From Rhodanobacter sp. C05 (GTDB taxonomy: Bacteria > Pseudomonadota > Gammaproteobacteria > Xanthomonadales > Rhodanobacteraceae): a stretch of DNA of 64,000 nucleotides. The stretch is taken from positions 327,837 through 391,836 of the forward strand of contig NZ_MUNQ01000009.1 in NCBI RefSeq assembly GCF_002001165.1, in the 5' to 3' direction. Position numbers and translations under genes: made by a program. Below are positions 26,124-35,367 of the stretch, piece by piece (positions within the stretch are counted from its first letter, which is position 1; each line of letters begins with the position of its first letter). A model generated the notes under the pieces. The model saw only the letters and a program-made list of their open reading frames with translations. It was not told the origin of the DNA and did not search any database.

Positions 26124-27002
26124 TCAGTCCGATGCGATCACATCGGCTGCAGCGTGCGCTGCCCGGCGTCGCCGCGGCAGGCTGCGCGGCAATCGCCCAT
26201 GGCGCGACAAACGCAGCCACTGACGCAGCGCCAACAGTCCACCGATCGACTCGATCAAGGCTGCCGGCACCCAGGTGATCACGCCACCGATCAGTTGTCC
26301 GGTCAGCACGTTGAAGGTAAACGCGCGGCCGCAGATCTCGAAGATCGGGTAAAGATCAGCCTTGGAAAACGTGACGATCGCACCGGCAAGGATCTGCGGT
26401 GTCATGGTCACTGCCGGCGACAGTACACGCAGACCGGCGGTCATCCGTCCGGGCGGATGCGGTCGATGATCGAGCACCAGCGACCAGTAGGCGAATCCGC
26501 TGATCAGCATCGTCCAGTTCATGAAGCGATAGATCCGCCAGTCCAGCATCGCCAGCGTCTGCAATGACGGGATCAGCCAGATCAGCACGAATACCACGAA
26601 CAGCAGCGTTGCCAGCACCGGGTTCAGGATCAGCCCGCTGATCAGCCGCCACGGCCACGATCGCTGCAACGGCCGCAGCACCCGCAAACGCCACCTCAGC
26701 GGCAGGCCGGCACGCAATACCGTCGCCGGATAGGTGGCCACGATCAGCAACGGGGTCAGATGGTGCAACAGCAGTTGCTGGATGCGGTGCATGAAGAACT
26801 CATGCTCGGCGTAGTAGTCCAGATAGGTCTGCAGCGACAGGTAGATGATCGCCATGCCGGTCCAGAACGCCAGCTTGCGACCGAAACTCACCGGCAAGCG
26901 ACGGCTGCCGCGCACGTACAACACGCAGGTCGACAGGAAAATCACGAGGAATATCCACGAAAATTCCCACGGCACCAGCCATTTCAGCAGCGTAGCCATC
27001 AC
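26124..27002 (-). CDS. Cytochrome c oxidase assembly protein, caa3_CtaG type
   Basis: The 292-residue membrane protein has six to seven helices and matches the caa3 CtaG family: WKL-type N-terminus, then FMHRIQQLLLHHLTPLLIVATYPA and VLDHRPHPPGRMTAGLRVL. It differs from the CtaG/Cox11 copper protein of the same name. The family assists maturation of caa3-type oxidase in Bacillus and is linked to copper. The convergent Sco1-PCu(A)C pair strengthens that view. The C-terminus is basic and His/Arg-rich. Confidence 0.87.
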   Translation of the reverse strand: MMATLLKWLVPWEFSWIFLVIFLSTCVLYVRGSRRLPVSFGRKLAFWTGMAIIYLSLQTYLDYYAEHEFFMHRIQQLLLHHLTPLLIVATYPATVLRAGLPLRWRLRVLRPLQRSWPWRLISGLILNPVLATLLFVVFVLIWLIPSLQTLAMLDWRIYRFMNWTMLISGFAYWSLVLDHRPHPPGRMTAGLRVLSPAVTMTPQILAGAIVTFSKADLYPIFEICGRAFTFNVLTGQLIGGVITWVPAALIESIGGLLALRQWLRLSRHGRLPRSLPRRRRAAHAAADVIASD

Positions 27003-27135
27003 GTCAGTGCACCAGCGATCCCATCTGCCCCGGAACCTCGACTTGAGAGCCGTCGGCGACCGCCCAGCATAATGCCGCGCGCGTCGACTGCCTTGCGGCA
27101 GATTGCCGCTCGCACGTTCCAGCCGAATTCCGCCA

Positions 27136-29037
27136 TCATCTGCGGCGGCGGCTGAACCGGCTGCGGCGCCAGCCGTAGAGCAGGCCGATCAGTATCACCA
27201 GGATCGGCACCAGCACGATATTGATGAACTTCACGCGCAGACCGAGCGCGTCGATCTCGGCATTGAGCTGATGCTGCACTTCGCGCAGTTCCTGGTTGAT
27301 CGCCAGCTGGCGCTGACGGAACTGCTCGATCTCCTGCCGTTGTTCGGCGGAAACCGCGCTGCCATTGCTGCCCTTGGACGGTTGCAGCTCATCCAGCCGG
27401 CGCCGGGTCTCGGCCAGTTCCAGTTCCAGCTCGTGCTCTTTCTGCAGGAATTTCTGGTCGGCCACATTGCGCAACGCCTCCACCCGCGTGAACGGGCGCT
27501 GCGAGGTGGAACGGCCGCGGATCGACAGCAGTGCCGAAGAGCCGCTGAGGTTGTCGACCAGATTGGTGAGGAAGTCGCCGTTGTTGGCGAAGGCCTGCAT
27601 CGTCGTCTGGCCGAGCATCGTCTGCGGCTCCACCCACAGCCGGTCGCTCAGCAGGTCCGTATCGGCAACCAGAATCACCTGGGCATTTGGCGCGGAATGG
27701 GCCAGATATCCCGGCCCACCGGCACGCTCGGGAAATGCACTCTTGAAGGTGCCACGCAGTCGCGCTGCCAGCACATAGTGCGCGTTGTCCGGCTGATAAC
27801 CCTGCAACAGCGAGCCAGGGTCACTGCTCGCGTCCAGCACCCGTTGCGTGGGCACTATCTCCGCCTCGGCCGTGCTCTGCAGCAACGGTATCAGTCGGGT
27901 ATGCGCATCCGCGGCAAGATCGAAATAGCCGGCGCTGGACACATTGATGCGCTGCAGGCTGGCGGTGATGGCATCGTCGCGGTTCAACTCCTGCGCGCCG
28001 AGATCCAGCATCGCCGGATGGTTGAGGCTGCTGCCGGCCAGTTCGATCTGCAACGCGCGGGAACGATCGAGCACCACCTTGCGCGGGTCGTAAAGCACGC
28101 CCCAGGCCGCGAACAGGCGCGGGACATCCGAGCTGTGGTCGGAAACCGTCGGGCTTTCGGCAGCGTACGGCGTGACGTCAAGTTCCGCATCCGGATCGAC
28201 GAAGACCGCCAGATGGCCACCACGCAGTACGTACTGGTCGATCGCATATTGCGCATCGGGAGGCAACTGCTTGGGATGGATCAGCAGCAGCGCCTTGATG
28301 CCATCGTCGACATGTTTCAACGTCGCCGCATCCAGCATCTTCATGTCGAACAGCTGATCGAGCTGCTGCATCGCCGCCCACGCAGGTTGGCCGAGCGCAG
28401 GATTGCCCGCGATCGGCAGCGAACTGATCACGCCGATCGGCGGCTTGCTGACCTGGTTCAGTTCGTACAGCAACTTGGCGATGTCGTATTCGAGAAACGC
28501 CTCGCGTGCCGGATCGAAGAACGGGATCGCCAGCGTCTTCTCGGCCGTCTCGCCGTCAGCACTGACGGCCATGGCGCTGCCGGCCAGCCCGAAGAACACC
28601 CGCTCGCCGTTGCTGCCGCCATTGGCGGCGGTCAGGCCACCGCCTTCGGCGCTGGCCTCATCGTCGGAATACGGCACCGGATCGATCACCTGCAGCCGGA
28701 TGCGGCCGTGCGAGCGCGCAACCATCTCCTGCAGCATCTCGTTCACCCGCTGCTCGTAACTGCGCAGCTGCGGCAGGTCACGGGTGGCATGCTCGGAGAA
28801 ATACAGGGTCAGCCGCAACGGCCGTTGCAGCGTATCGACGATCTGCAGCGTGCCGGGCGTCAGCGTGTAGAGCTTGTCGGTGGTGAGGTCGACCCGCGAC
28901 GCATGCAGCCAGCGGCTGCTGGCCACGATCAGCGGCACGAAGACGAGAACCAGCAGCATCAGCCCGGCATACAACGCGCCGCGCCGGGTCAGTTGCAGCG
29001 GGATGGAAAACACGCCAGGCAAGTGCAGACGAGGCAT
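27136..29037 (-). CDS. GldG-like ABC-system auxiliary protein
   Basis: The 633-residue protein has a membrane helix at about 20-45 and a large periplasmic region of the ABC_transp_aux/GldG type (ASSRWLHASRVDLTTDKLYTLTPGT, and RGGHLAVFVDPDAELDV). A coiled coil follows at about 530-600, rich in Glu, Gln and Leu. A second helix near 605-625 (FINIVLVPILVILIGLLYGW) completes it, and the end is Arg-rich. GldFG-type systems work with gliding and surface polymers in Bacteroidetes. In Proteobacteria their substrate is unknown. It lies 3 bases after the permease gene in an ATPase-permease-auxiliary order. Confidence 0.85.
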   Translation of the reverse strand: MPRLHLPGVFSIPLQLTRRGALYAGLMLLVLVFVPLIVASSRWLHASRVDLTTDKLYTLTPGTLQIVDTLQRPLRLTLYFSEHATRDLPQLRSYEQRVNEMLQEMVARSHGRIRLQVIDPVPYSDDEASAEGGGLTAANGGSNGERVFFGLAGSAMAVSADGETAEKTLAIPFFDPAREAFLEYDIAKLLYELNQVSKPPIGVISSLPIAGNPALGQPAWAAMQQLDQLFDMKMLDAATLKHVDDGIKALLLIHPKQLPPDAQYAIDQYVLRGGHLAVFVDPDAELDVTPYAAESPTVSDHSSDVPRLFAAWGVLYDPRKVVLDRSRALQIELAGSSLNHPAMLDLGAQELNRDDAITASLQRINVSSAGYFDLAADAHTRLIPLLQSTAEAEIVPTQRVLDASSDPGSLLQGYQPDNAHYVLAARLRGTFKSAFPERAGGPGYLAHSAPNAQVILVADTDLLSDRLWVEPQTMLGQTTMQAFANNGDFLTNLVDNLSGSSALLSIRGRSTSQRPFTRVEALRNVADQKFLQKEHELELELAETRRRLDELQPSKGSNGSAVSAEQRQEIEQFRQRQLAINQELREVQHQLNAEIDALGLRVKFINIVLVPILVILIGLLYGWRRSRFSRRRR

Positions 29038-29040
29038 CGG

Positions 29041-29775
29041 TCAGCGCGTCCGTTTCAGATCGAGCAGCAACACGCCGGCAAGCAACCAGCCAAGCGTGCT
29101 GAGCAGGAAATACAGCAAGTCGCGCACGTCCAGCACGCCGCGCGAGATTGCCTCGAAATGCCGCAGCATGGACAAGTGCGCCACACCATTGACCAGCTTG
29201 CGTGGCAGCGCGCCCTGGAAGAAATCCAGCACCTGCGGGTGTCCGGCCAGGATCAGCAGCACGCAGACCAGCGCAGTCAAAATGAAGGCGACCACCTGGC
29301 TGCGCGTCAGTGCCGACAAGCAGGCGCCAATCGCGATGAAGGTGCCGGCCATCAGCCAGCTGCCGAGATAGCCGGCCAGGATCACGCCGTTGTCCGGCGA
29401 GCCCAGATAGTTGACCGTGATCCAGATCGGAAACGTCAGCACCAGCGCCAGCCCGATGAACAGCCATGCCGCCAGGAACTTGCCCAGCATCGCCTGCCAC
29501 AGCGTGATCGGCAGCGTCAGCAACAGCTCGAGCGTGCCGCCCCTGGTTTCCTCGGCCCACATGCGCATGGTGAGTGCCGGCACCAGGATCAGATACAGCC
29601 ATGGATGCATCATGAAAAACGGCTGCAGGTCGGCCTGCCCGCGTTCGTAGAAATCGCCGGCATAGAAGGTAAGGATGCCGGCGAGCACCAGGAAGATCAC
29701 CAGGAATACATAGGCCACCGGCGTCACGAAATAGCTGCGCAGTTCACGCCGCATGACTGCGCTCTGCGGACTCAT
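29041..29775 (-). CDS. ABC-2 type permease (GldF-like)
   Basis: The 244-residue membrane protein has six predicted helices with the ABC-2 layout, starting with RRELRSYFVTPVAYVFLVIFLVLAG. MRMWAEETRGGTLELLLTLPIT lies between helices 2 and 3, a signature of this permease group. It pairs with the ATPase gene, which it overlaps by four bases, and with the GldG-like protein downstream. The three genes form one operon transcribed leftwards from 30728. Confidence 0.88.
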   Translation of the reverse strand: MSPQSAVMRRELRSYFVTPVAYVFLVIFLVLAGILTFYAGDFYERGQADLQPFFMMHPWLYLILVPALTMRMWAEETRGGTLELLLTLPITLWQAMLGKFLAAWLFIGLALVLTFPIWITVNYLGSPDNGVILAGYLGSWLMAGTFIAIGACLSALTRSQVVAFILTALVCVLLILAGHPQVLDFFQGALPRKLVNGVAHLSMLRHFEAISRGVLDVRDLLYFLLSTLGWLLAGVLLLDLKRTR

Positions 29776-30728
29776 GCACGTTCTCCCGACATCACGTGGT
29801 GCTGGCCGTTGCCGTCGGTGGTGATCTGCCGGAATACTTCGTCCAGTCGGCCACGCTCGAGCTGGATCTCCGATACCTCAAGCCCCTGTTGCCGCAGCAG
29901 CTGCTCGACTGGTTCGAGGATGCGCTCGCCCGGCTTCGGGAACACCGTGATGCGGCCGTCCAGCGGATCGACCTCGATCGCCGCCACCTGCGGCAGCCGA
30001 CCCAGCATCTCCTGCGACATGCCACTGCCCGGCGCGCTGAACGACACCGCACCGTGGTAGCGCGAACGCTGCTCCAGTTCGGCCGGGGTGGCATCCGCCA
30101 TCAGCTTGCCGCGGGCAATGATCACCACGCGGTTGCACAGCGCATGCACTTCTTCCAGCAGGTGGGTGGAAATCAGGATCGTGCGTTCGCGCGCCATCAC
30201 GTCGATCAACTGGCGCACTGCATGCTTCTGGTTCGGATCAAGACCGTCGGTGGGCTCGTCCAGCATCAGCACCGGTGGATCGTGCAGGATCGCCTGGGCC
30301 AGTCCCACGCGCCGGCGCAAACCCTTCGACAAGGTGTCGATGCACAGCCCCAGTACCTCCTCCAGCTGCAGCCGGTGCACCACTTCGTCGAAGCGCCGGA
30401 AGCCGACATCTGGCCGGAAGCCGCGCATGCGGACGATGAACTGCAGGAACTCCCGCACGGTCAGCTCACCATAGCTCGGCGCACCTTCGGGCAGGTAACC
30501 CAGCGCACGCTTGGCCTGCAGCGGCTCGCGCAGCACGTCGTACCCGCAGACCCGTGCCGTACCCGAGGTAGGTACCAGAAACCCGGCAATCATGCGCATC
30601 GCGGTGGACTTGCCGGCACCATTGGGGCCCAGCAGACCAAGCACCTGGCCCGGCTCGACGCGCATGCTCAGCGCATCCACCGCAGTCAGGTTGCCATAGC
30701 ATCGGGTGAGCTGGTCAGTTTCGATCAT
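29772..30728 (-). CDS. ABC transporter ATP-binding protein (GldA-like)
   Basis: The 318-residue ATPase has Walker A GPNGAGKST (34-42), signature LSKGLRRRVGLAQAI, Walker B PVLMLDEPTDGLDP and switch His in ISTHLLEEV. The C-terminal 90 residues form an extra domain, as in GldA-type exporters. The start at 30728 precedes the conserved MIETDQLTRCYG. An upstream frame to 30845 has no support. The overlap with the permease gene implies coupled translation. Confidence 0.92.
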   Translation of the reverse strand: MIETDQLTRCYGNLTAVDALSMRVEPGQVLGLLGPNGAGKSTAMRMIAGFLVPTSGTARVCGYDVLREPLQAKRALGYLPEGAPSYGELTVREFLQFIVRMRGFRPDVGFRRFDEVVHRLQLEEVLGLCIDTLSKGLRRRVGLAQAILHDPPVLMLDEPTDGLDPNQKHAVRQLIDVMARERTILISTHLLEEVHALCNRVVIIARGKLMADATPAELEQRSRYHGAVSFSAPGSGMSQEMLGRLPQVAAIEVDPLDGRITVFPKPGERILEPVEQLLRQQGLEVSEIQLERGRLDEVFRQITTDGNGQHHVMSGERA

Positions 30729-30858
30729 GTTCGGTAGGAAACCGTGGCTAAACGCGTCGCCGGGCGCTGACAAGTTCAGCCAGCGGCGCGCAGGTCGTCC
30801 GGCAATGTACCGCAAGACATCCTTGAAGTTCGGCCATGACCGCAACCGATAAAGAAAA

Positions 30859-30881
30859 GGCCCTTCCGTGGCGGAAGGGCC
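30859..30881 (-). terminator. Intrinsic terminator after the SRPBCC gene
   Basis: A 10-bp perfect GC-rich stem (30859-30868 with 30872-30881) is followed on the minus strand by a T-rich run. It sits 30 bases after the stop of the gene ending at 30911. Confidence 0.75.
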
Positions 30882-30910
30882 CTTCGATGCTGCAACCAGA
30901 CGACTTCAGC

Positions 30911-32281
30911 TTAGTGGGCTGCGCTGGCTGCCGCGGCCGGTGCGGCAGCCGTGCCGGCCGGAGCCGGTGCGGTACTGGAAGCGGCCGGTGCGTCCGTATC
31001 CGGCGACGGCGGCTGAATTCCTGCCTCCTGCTCCGGCGTCTGCGCCGGTGCATTGGTGATCGGCAGCAATACGTTGTACTTGGCATAACGGGTGATGCTG
31101 CCGCTGGCGTCCTTTTGCGCCGGCGTGACCACGATGTCATAGACCGGGCTGACCACCTCGTCGAAGGTATAGCCATGGGTCTGCGCGTAGGCCTTGAGCA
31201 TCTCGCGAGTCTGCGGGACGCCCGCGAACGTGCCGTTCCACACACCCTTCAGCACAGCACCGCCAAACGCCAGCGTGGCGCGCACATCGTTGTCCACCAC
31301 CAGGCGACCGAAGCGATCGCGGCTGCCCGCTGCGAGCGGGGCACTGCTGGCAGCACCGGCACTGCTGCCGGCTTCAGCCGGAGCCGCGGATGCGTCCAGT
31401 GACGGAGTGGTCGGCACGGTCAGCTGCACGCTCTGGCCGTTGACGGTCAGCGTGCTGGAGTCGATTGGCAAGCCCACGTCGAAGTTGAAGGTCTGATCAC
31501 CGTAATTGGTGATGAACAGGATCGCCGTGCCGGTTACGTTCACACCCAGTTTCTTGGCTGCAGCCTGCAGTTGCGTCGAGACCTTGGTGACCTCGTCCTC
31601 CACCGCGTCCTGACCGTCCTTGCGCTGGGTTGAAGTGGACACCAGCAGCATCGGCGTCGGCTGGGTCTGCGCGATGTACGGAATCAGCTGGCTGTAGTCG
31701 ACGTTGGCCACACCGGCCAGCACATTCTGCAGGTTGTTCAGGCTGAACTGGACGAACGCATCGGGGTCGCCGTGGATATACATGCTGGAGAACCGGTTGA
31801 TCAGGTTCCAGCCGTAGGCCACGTCATAGGACCAGGTGACTTGAGTCAGCTGTCCACGACTGCCCTGGCGCTCCAGGTCCAGCGTGAAATGCTTGTCGAA
31901 ACCGCGCCAATCGTTGTCCAGGTTCCAGACGATGCTGGCATTCTTGGTGTTGGAGTCGATCTTGTCGAAATCCGGCGTGGCACTGGCCACGGTCAATCCG
32001 CCGTTGCCCACCTTGGGATCGCTGCTGGTCCAGCTGATCTCGGCACCCGGGCCAAAAGCCTTGCCGGAAAAGTTGAACTGCGCATTGCGATCGTAGTTGC
32101 GCAGTACCGCGTATTCCGGCAACCGGCGGAAATTGTCGAGCATGTCGTAGACCTGGCGCATGTCCTTGCCGATCACCAGCTGGCGTTCCACATGACCACT
32201 GCCGGGCATGACCACGGCCGCCACCACACCGATCACCGCAACGATGACCAGTGCAACAAGAAATTCAAGGACACGCATCAT
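30911..32281 (-). CDS. Membrane-anchored SRPBCC plus GyrI-like protein with Ala/Pro tail
   Basis: The 456-residue protein starts with a membrane helix (about 5-26). An SRPBCC/polyketide-cyclase domain follows (about 33-180, MRQVYDMLDNFRRLPEYAVLRNY), then a GyrI-like effector-binding region (about 185-420). An Ala/Pro/Ser-rich tail of some 45 residues ends it. Both domains bind small hydrophobic ligands in other proteins. No catalytic residues are known for this combination. I cannot assign a function. A strong terminator follows and the promoter was not identified. Confidence 0.72.
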   Translation of the reverse strand: MMRVLEFLVALVIVAVIGVVAAVVMPGSGHVERQLVIGKDMRQVYDMLDNFRRLPEYAVLRNYDRNAQFNFSGKAFGPGAEISWTSSDPKVGNGGLTVASATPDFDKIDSNTKNASIVWNLDNDWRGFDKHFTLDLERQGSRGQLTQVTWSYDVAYGWNLINRFSSMYIHGDPDAFVQFSLNNLQNVLAGVANVDYSQLIPYIAQTQPTPMLLVSTSTQRKDGQDAVEDEVTKVSTQLQAAAKKLGVNVTGTAILFITNYGDQTFNFDVGLPIDSSTLTVNGQSVQLTVPTTPSLDASAAPAEAGSSAGAASSAPLAAGSRDRFGRLVVDNDVRATLAFGGAVLKGVWNGTFAGVPQTREMLKAYAQTHGYTFDEVVSPVYDIVVTPAQKDASGSITRYAKYNVLLPITNAPAQTPEQEAGIQPPSPDTDAPAASSTAPAPAGTAAAPAAAASAAH

Positions 32282-32572
32282 TCCAGAGTTCTCCGAGCGT
32301 CTCTTACGCCATACCTAAAGATGTCGCCCCAGCGCCACGCGCGCCTGCCCGAAAGGTCGTTCCGAGGGCCGTGACAGGGGGTCGGCAAACGCCGAAGCTA
32401 CGGATGTTACTTGCTCGCGGGCTGGAACGCCATCTGCCGCTGCAAGCGAGTCTGGAAGGCCAAAAAAGCAAGGCAAAACATGATGCCGCAAGCCACTCGA
32501 GGCCTGCCACCGACTCTATCGTCACACCGCAATGACACCGCACTCACGGAGCAGCCTCCGACCTGGTCAGCC

Positions 32573-33214
32573 TTAGACGATGCCCATCTCCAGCGCCTTC
32601 AGCACGGCACGGGTGCGGTCGCGTACGCCCAGCTTGGAAAGGATGTTGGAAACGTGGTTTTTCACCGTTCCCTCGGCCACCTTCAGCGAGTTGGCGATTT
32701 CCTTGTTGCTGTATCCGCCGGACAGCAGCCGCAAGATCTCGGTTTCGCGCTCGGTCAGCGGATCGGGCTGTTCCAGGCTGGTGAAATGGTTCTGCATCCG
32801 CGACACACCCGCCATCAGCCGCTGGGTGACCATCGGGGCCACCAGCGAGCCGCCGCCGGCAACCGTACGCACCGCCTCCACCAATTGTTCCAGCGAGACA
32901 TCCTTCAGCAGATAGCCGCGTGCGCCTGCCTTGAGACCCTGCAGCACCAGCTGGTCATCGTCGAAGGTGGTGAGAATGATGGTAGGCGGCAACTCGTTGC
33001 GCGCCGAGAGTGCCTGCAGCACTTCCAGTCCGCTCATGTTCGGCATGCGCAGATCCAGCAGCACCACATCGGGCTTGATCCGCGGAATGTCCAGCACCGC
33101 CTGGGCGCCATCGGCACATTCGGCGACCACACGGATATCTTCGGCCAGATCAAGCAGCGAGCGAACTCCCTGGCGCACCAGATTCTGGTCGTCGACGAGA
33201 CAAACGGAGATCAT
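32573..33214 (-). CDS. NarL/FixJ-family response regulator
   Basis: The 213-residue regulator has a receiver domain (1-120) with phosphoacceptor D54 (in LLDLRMPN) and acidic pocket D8/D9. A LuxR-type helix-turn-helix follows at about 150-205 (LTERETEILRLLSGGYSNKEIAN). It is 98 bases downstream of a histidine kinase gene of the matching class, so the two form a pair. The signal and targets are unknown. The neighbouring SRPBCC gene is on the same strand. Confidence 0.93.
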   Translation of the reverse strand: MISVCLVDDQNLVRQGVRSLLDLAEDIRVVAECADGAQAVLDIPRIKPDVVLLDLRMPNMSGLEVLQALSARNELPPTIILTTFDDDQLVLQGLKAGARGYLLKDVSLEQLVEAVRTVAGGGSLVAPMVTQRLMAGVSRMQNHFTSLEQPDPLTERETEILRLLSGGYSNKEIANSLKVAEGTVKNHVSNILSKLGVRDRTRAVLKALEMGIV

Positions 33215-33312
33215 CGCGCATCCTCGGAGAAACGTGATTCAAGGGGTGACCCGGAAACCGGCTAACCAGCAAAAACACATTCTGCCATGCCCGGGTGAGC
33301 CATCAACATTAA

Positions 33313-34536
33313 TTACGACACATTCAGTGCAGGTGGCTCAAACCGGGACGGTGCATGTGCCAGTGCGGTTTGTTCGCCCAGCGGCAGGCGCACGGTCAGC
33401 GCAAACCCCTGGCCCATCGCGGTGTCAAGCGTCAGGCTGCCACCGAATTCGGCCAGCCGCTCGCGCATCCCGGACAGGCCATTGCCTGGCTCGACCTGGT
33501 CGGCACCGCGGCCATCGTCACGTGCATGCAGACCCAGCAGACTCGCATCGGCATAGGCGAAATTGAGCCACAGATTGCGCGCACCGGCATGTCTGGCGGT
33601 ATTGGTGATGATTTCCTGCGCGCAGCGCAGCAACACCTGCGCACGGCGTGGATCCTCCACGCTGAAACGCGACGGCATGGTGACATGTACATGCAGTCCC
33701 GGCACGCCCTCGGTGAGGCTGCGCAAGGCCTGGGTCAGGTCGATAGCATCGTCCTGGCGCAACTCGCTGACCACCTCGCGCACGTCGGCCAGCAGTTGCC
33801 GGGCGGTACTCTGCGCCTTGCCTACATGAGCACCGGCAGCCTCGTTGGTGAGATGGCTGGCCACTTCCAGATTCAGGCTCAGCGCGGTCAGATGATGGCC
33901 GATCAGGTCATGCAGGTCGCGCGCGATGCGCATGCGTTCCGCGATGCGGCTGGACTCGGCCAGCAAGGCGCGGGTGGCGCGCAGTTCGGAGTTGAGCCGG
34001 CGCTGCGCCTCACGCTCTTCGGTCTGCTGGCTGGCCACGGCCGAGGCCACGAACACCAGCACGGCTATGCCCAGGTAAAGGCTGGCCTGCAGGAAACTCA
34101 ACGTGAAGCTATGGTCATATTCTGGAAAGGTAGCGAAGATCGGCACCAGGATCAGCTGCTGCAGCACCAGCCAGAACACCGCGAGCCAGAACGGCAGCAG
34201 CCAGGGCAACGCCACCGAGGCGACCACCATCAGCATGGCCGACAGCCCGCTGTGGCTGTACCAGCCTACCGCCATGGCCGCCACCGTCATCAAGGCCAAT
34301 CCGAGCAACTTCAGGCCCGGGTAACGCCGTGAGCCGAGATTGCTGGTCAGCAGCCAGTACATCAAGCCGAAGACCAGATAGCAAAGCGTCCACAGCAGTA
34401 GCGCGAAATTCGGACGATGCAGCTGGTTGAGGCGATCGGTAGCCCAATTGGTGATCAGCGGCGTCCCCACCGACAGATAGGTGAAGAAGCCCGCATAGCG
34501 GAGCAAACGGATGTGATTGAAAAATGGCCAGCGCAT
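33313..34536 (-). CDS. DesK/NarX-class sensor histidine kinase
   Basis: The protein has about 407 residues. Five or six membrane helices span residues 10-170. A dimerisation/phosphoacceptor helix of the HisKA_3 type has the active His in IARDLHDLIGHHLTALSL. The HATPase domain follows with GLSGMRERLAEFGGSLTL. There is no large periplasmic sensor domain, so it probably senses the membrane state, as DesK does. The start is uncertain: ATGs at 34536, 34545 and 34587 are in frame and none has a clear RBS. It forms a pair with the NarL-type regulator downstream. Confidence 0.87.
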   Translation of the reverse strand: MRWPFFNHIRLLRYAGFFTYLSVGTPLITNWATDRLNQLHRPNFALLLWTLCYLVFGLMYWLLTSNLGSRRYPGLKLLGLALMTVAAMAVGWYSHSGLSAMLMVVASVALPWLLPFWLAVFWLVLQQLILVPIFATFPEYDHSFTLSFLQASLYLGIAVLVFVASAVASQQTEEREAQRRLNSELRATRALLAESSRIAERMRIARDLHDLIGHHLTALSLNLEVASHLTNEAAGAHVGKAQSTARQLLADVREVVSELRQDDAIDLTQALRSLTEGVPGLHVHVTMPSRFSVEDPRRAQVLLRCAQEIITNTARHAGARNLWLNFAYADASLLGLHARDDGRGADQVEPGNGLSGMRERLAEFGGSLTLDTAMGQGFALTVRLPLGEQTALAHAPSRFEPPALNVS

Positions 34537-34746
34537 GGCTGGCATCATTGGGCGTACGTGATTTTCGCGCAATGCGCGAGAAGTCATGCGTACTGCGCCG
34601 GCGAATCCGTGCTACCGACGTTTTACAAAGCCTTTACATGTGCCCTTGCGAGATGTGCCGGCTCCAGTCGCATGTCATAATGAGCCCATGTGTGAGGTCG
34701 ACCCGTCGATCTCGGTTCCTGTACCCAATTCATTGCGGAGCAACGA

Positions 34747-35367
34747 ATGGCCCTTGCCATCCGCGACGTGCGCGAGCACGACCTGGATGCCGTGCTGGCG
34801 CTCAACAACGCCGCCGGTCGCTCCATCCTCGCCCTCGACGCCACACGGCTGCGCTATTTCTACGAGCACGCCGAGTATTTCCGCGTGGCCGAGATCGACG
34901 GTCACCTGGCCGGATTCCTGATCGCGCTGCGCGAAGGCGGCGACTACGAAAGTCCCAATTACCGCTGGTTCGCCAAACACTATCCGCAATTCGTCTACAT
35001 CGACCGCATCGTGATCGCGAACGCCTATCATCGCCATGGCCTGGGACGGATCTTCTACTGCGATGTGCACAGCTACGCCGAGGTACGCGTACCACTGCTC
35101 ACCTGCGAGGTATTCCTGGAGCCGCGTGACGACGTGGTGGTGCTGTTCCATGGCACCTACGGCTTCCAGGAAGTCGGCCAGCAGCGCATGGGCGAACATG
35201 GTCCGCAGGTGAGCCTGCTTGCCAGGGACTTGCCCAGCTACGCCTATGTACGCGAGACCTACCTGGAGCACGGCGGCCTGCCCGACGTGCCTTGGCTGGC
35301 CGAGCGCAGCCGCCCTTTCCTGCATGACACCACCCCGCGCCGCCTCGCTGGAGAGCGGCGCCCATGA
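34747..35367 (+). CDS. GNAT-family acetyltransferase
   Basis: The 206-residue GNAT protein has an N-terminal IRDVREHDLDAVLALNN. The acetyl-CoA binding loop is in IVIANAYHRHGLGRIFY, a variant of the Q/RxxGxG/A motif with HRHGLG. C-terminal strands follow. The substrate is unknown. It overlaps the minC start by four bases (ATGA), so it is translated together with the division-site genes. Whether it acetylates a Min or FtsZ protein is untested. GGAG precedes the ATG. Confidence 0.85.
   Translation: MALAIRDVREHDLDAVLALNNAAGRSILALDATRLRYFYEHAEYFRVAEIDGHLAGFLIALREGGDYESPNYRWFAKHYPQFVYIDRIVIANAYHRHGLGRIFYCDVHSYAEVRVPLLTCEVFLEPRDDVVVLFHGTYGFQEVGQQRMGEHGPQVSLLARDLPSYAYVRETYLEHGGLPDVPWLAERSRPFLHDTTPRRLAGERRP

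Noticed and set aside
27103..30060. A 985-codon open frame on the plus strand opposite the GldFG-type operon
   Set aside because: It lies antisense to three well-recognised ABC genes. Its translation is His/Gln/Arg-rich without any domain. Long antisense frames are expected in high-GC DNA.
32282..32572. Short frames in the 291-base gap between the response regulator and SRPBCC genes
   Set aside because: None has an RBS, a start in the right place or a plausible composition. I see no gene and no structured RNA there.
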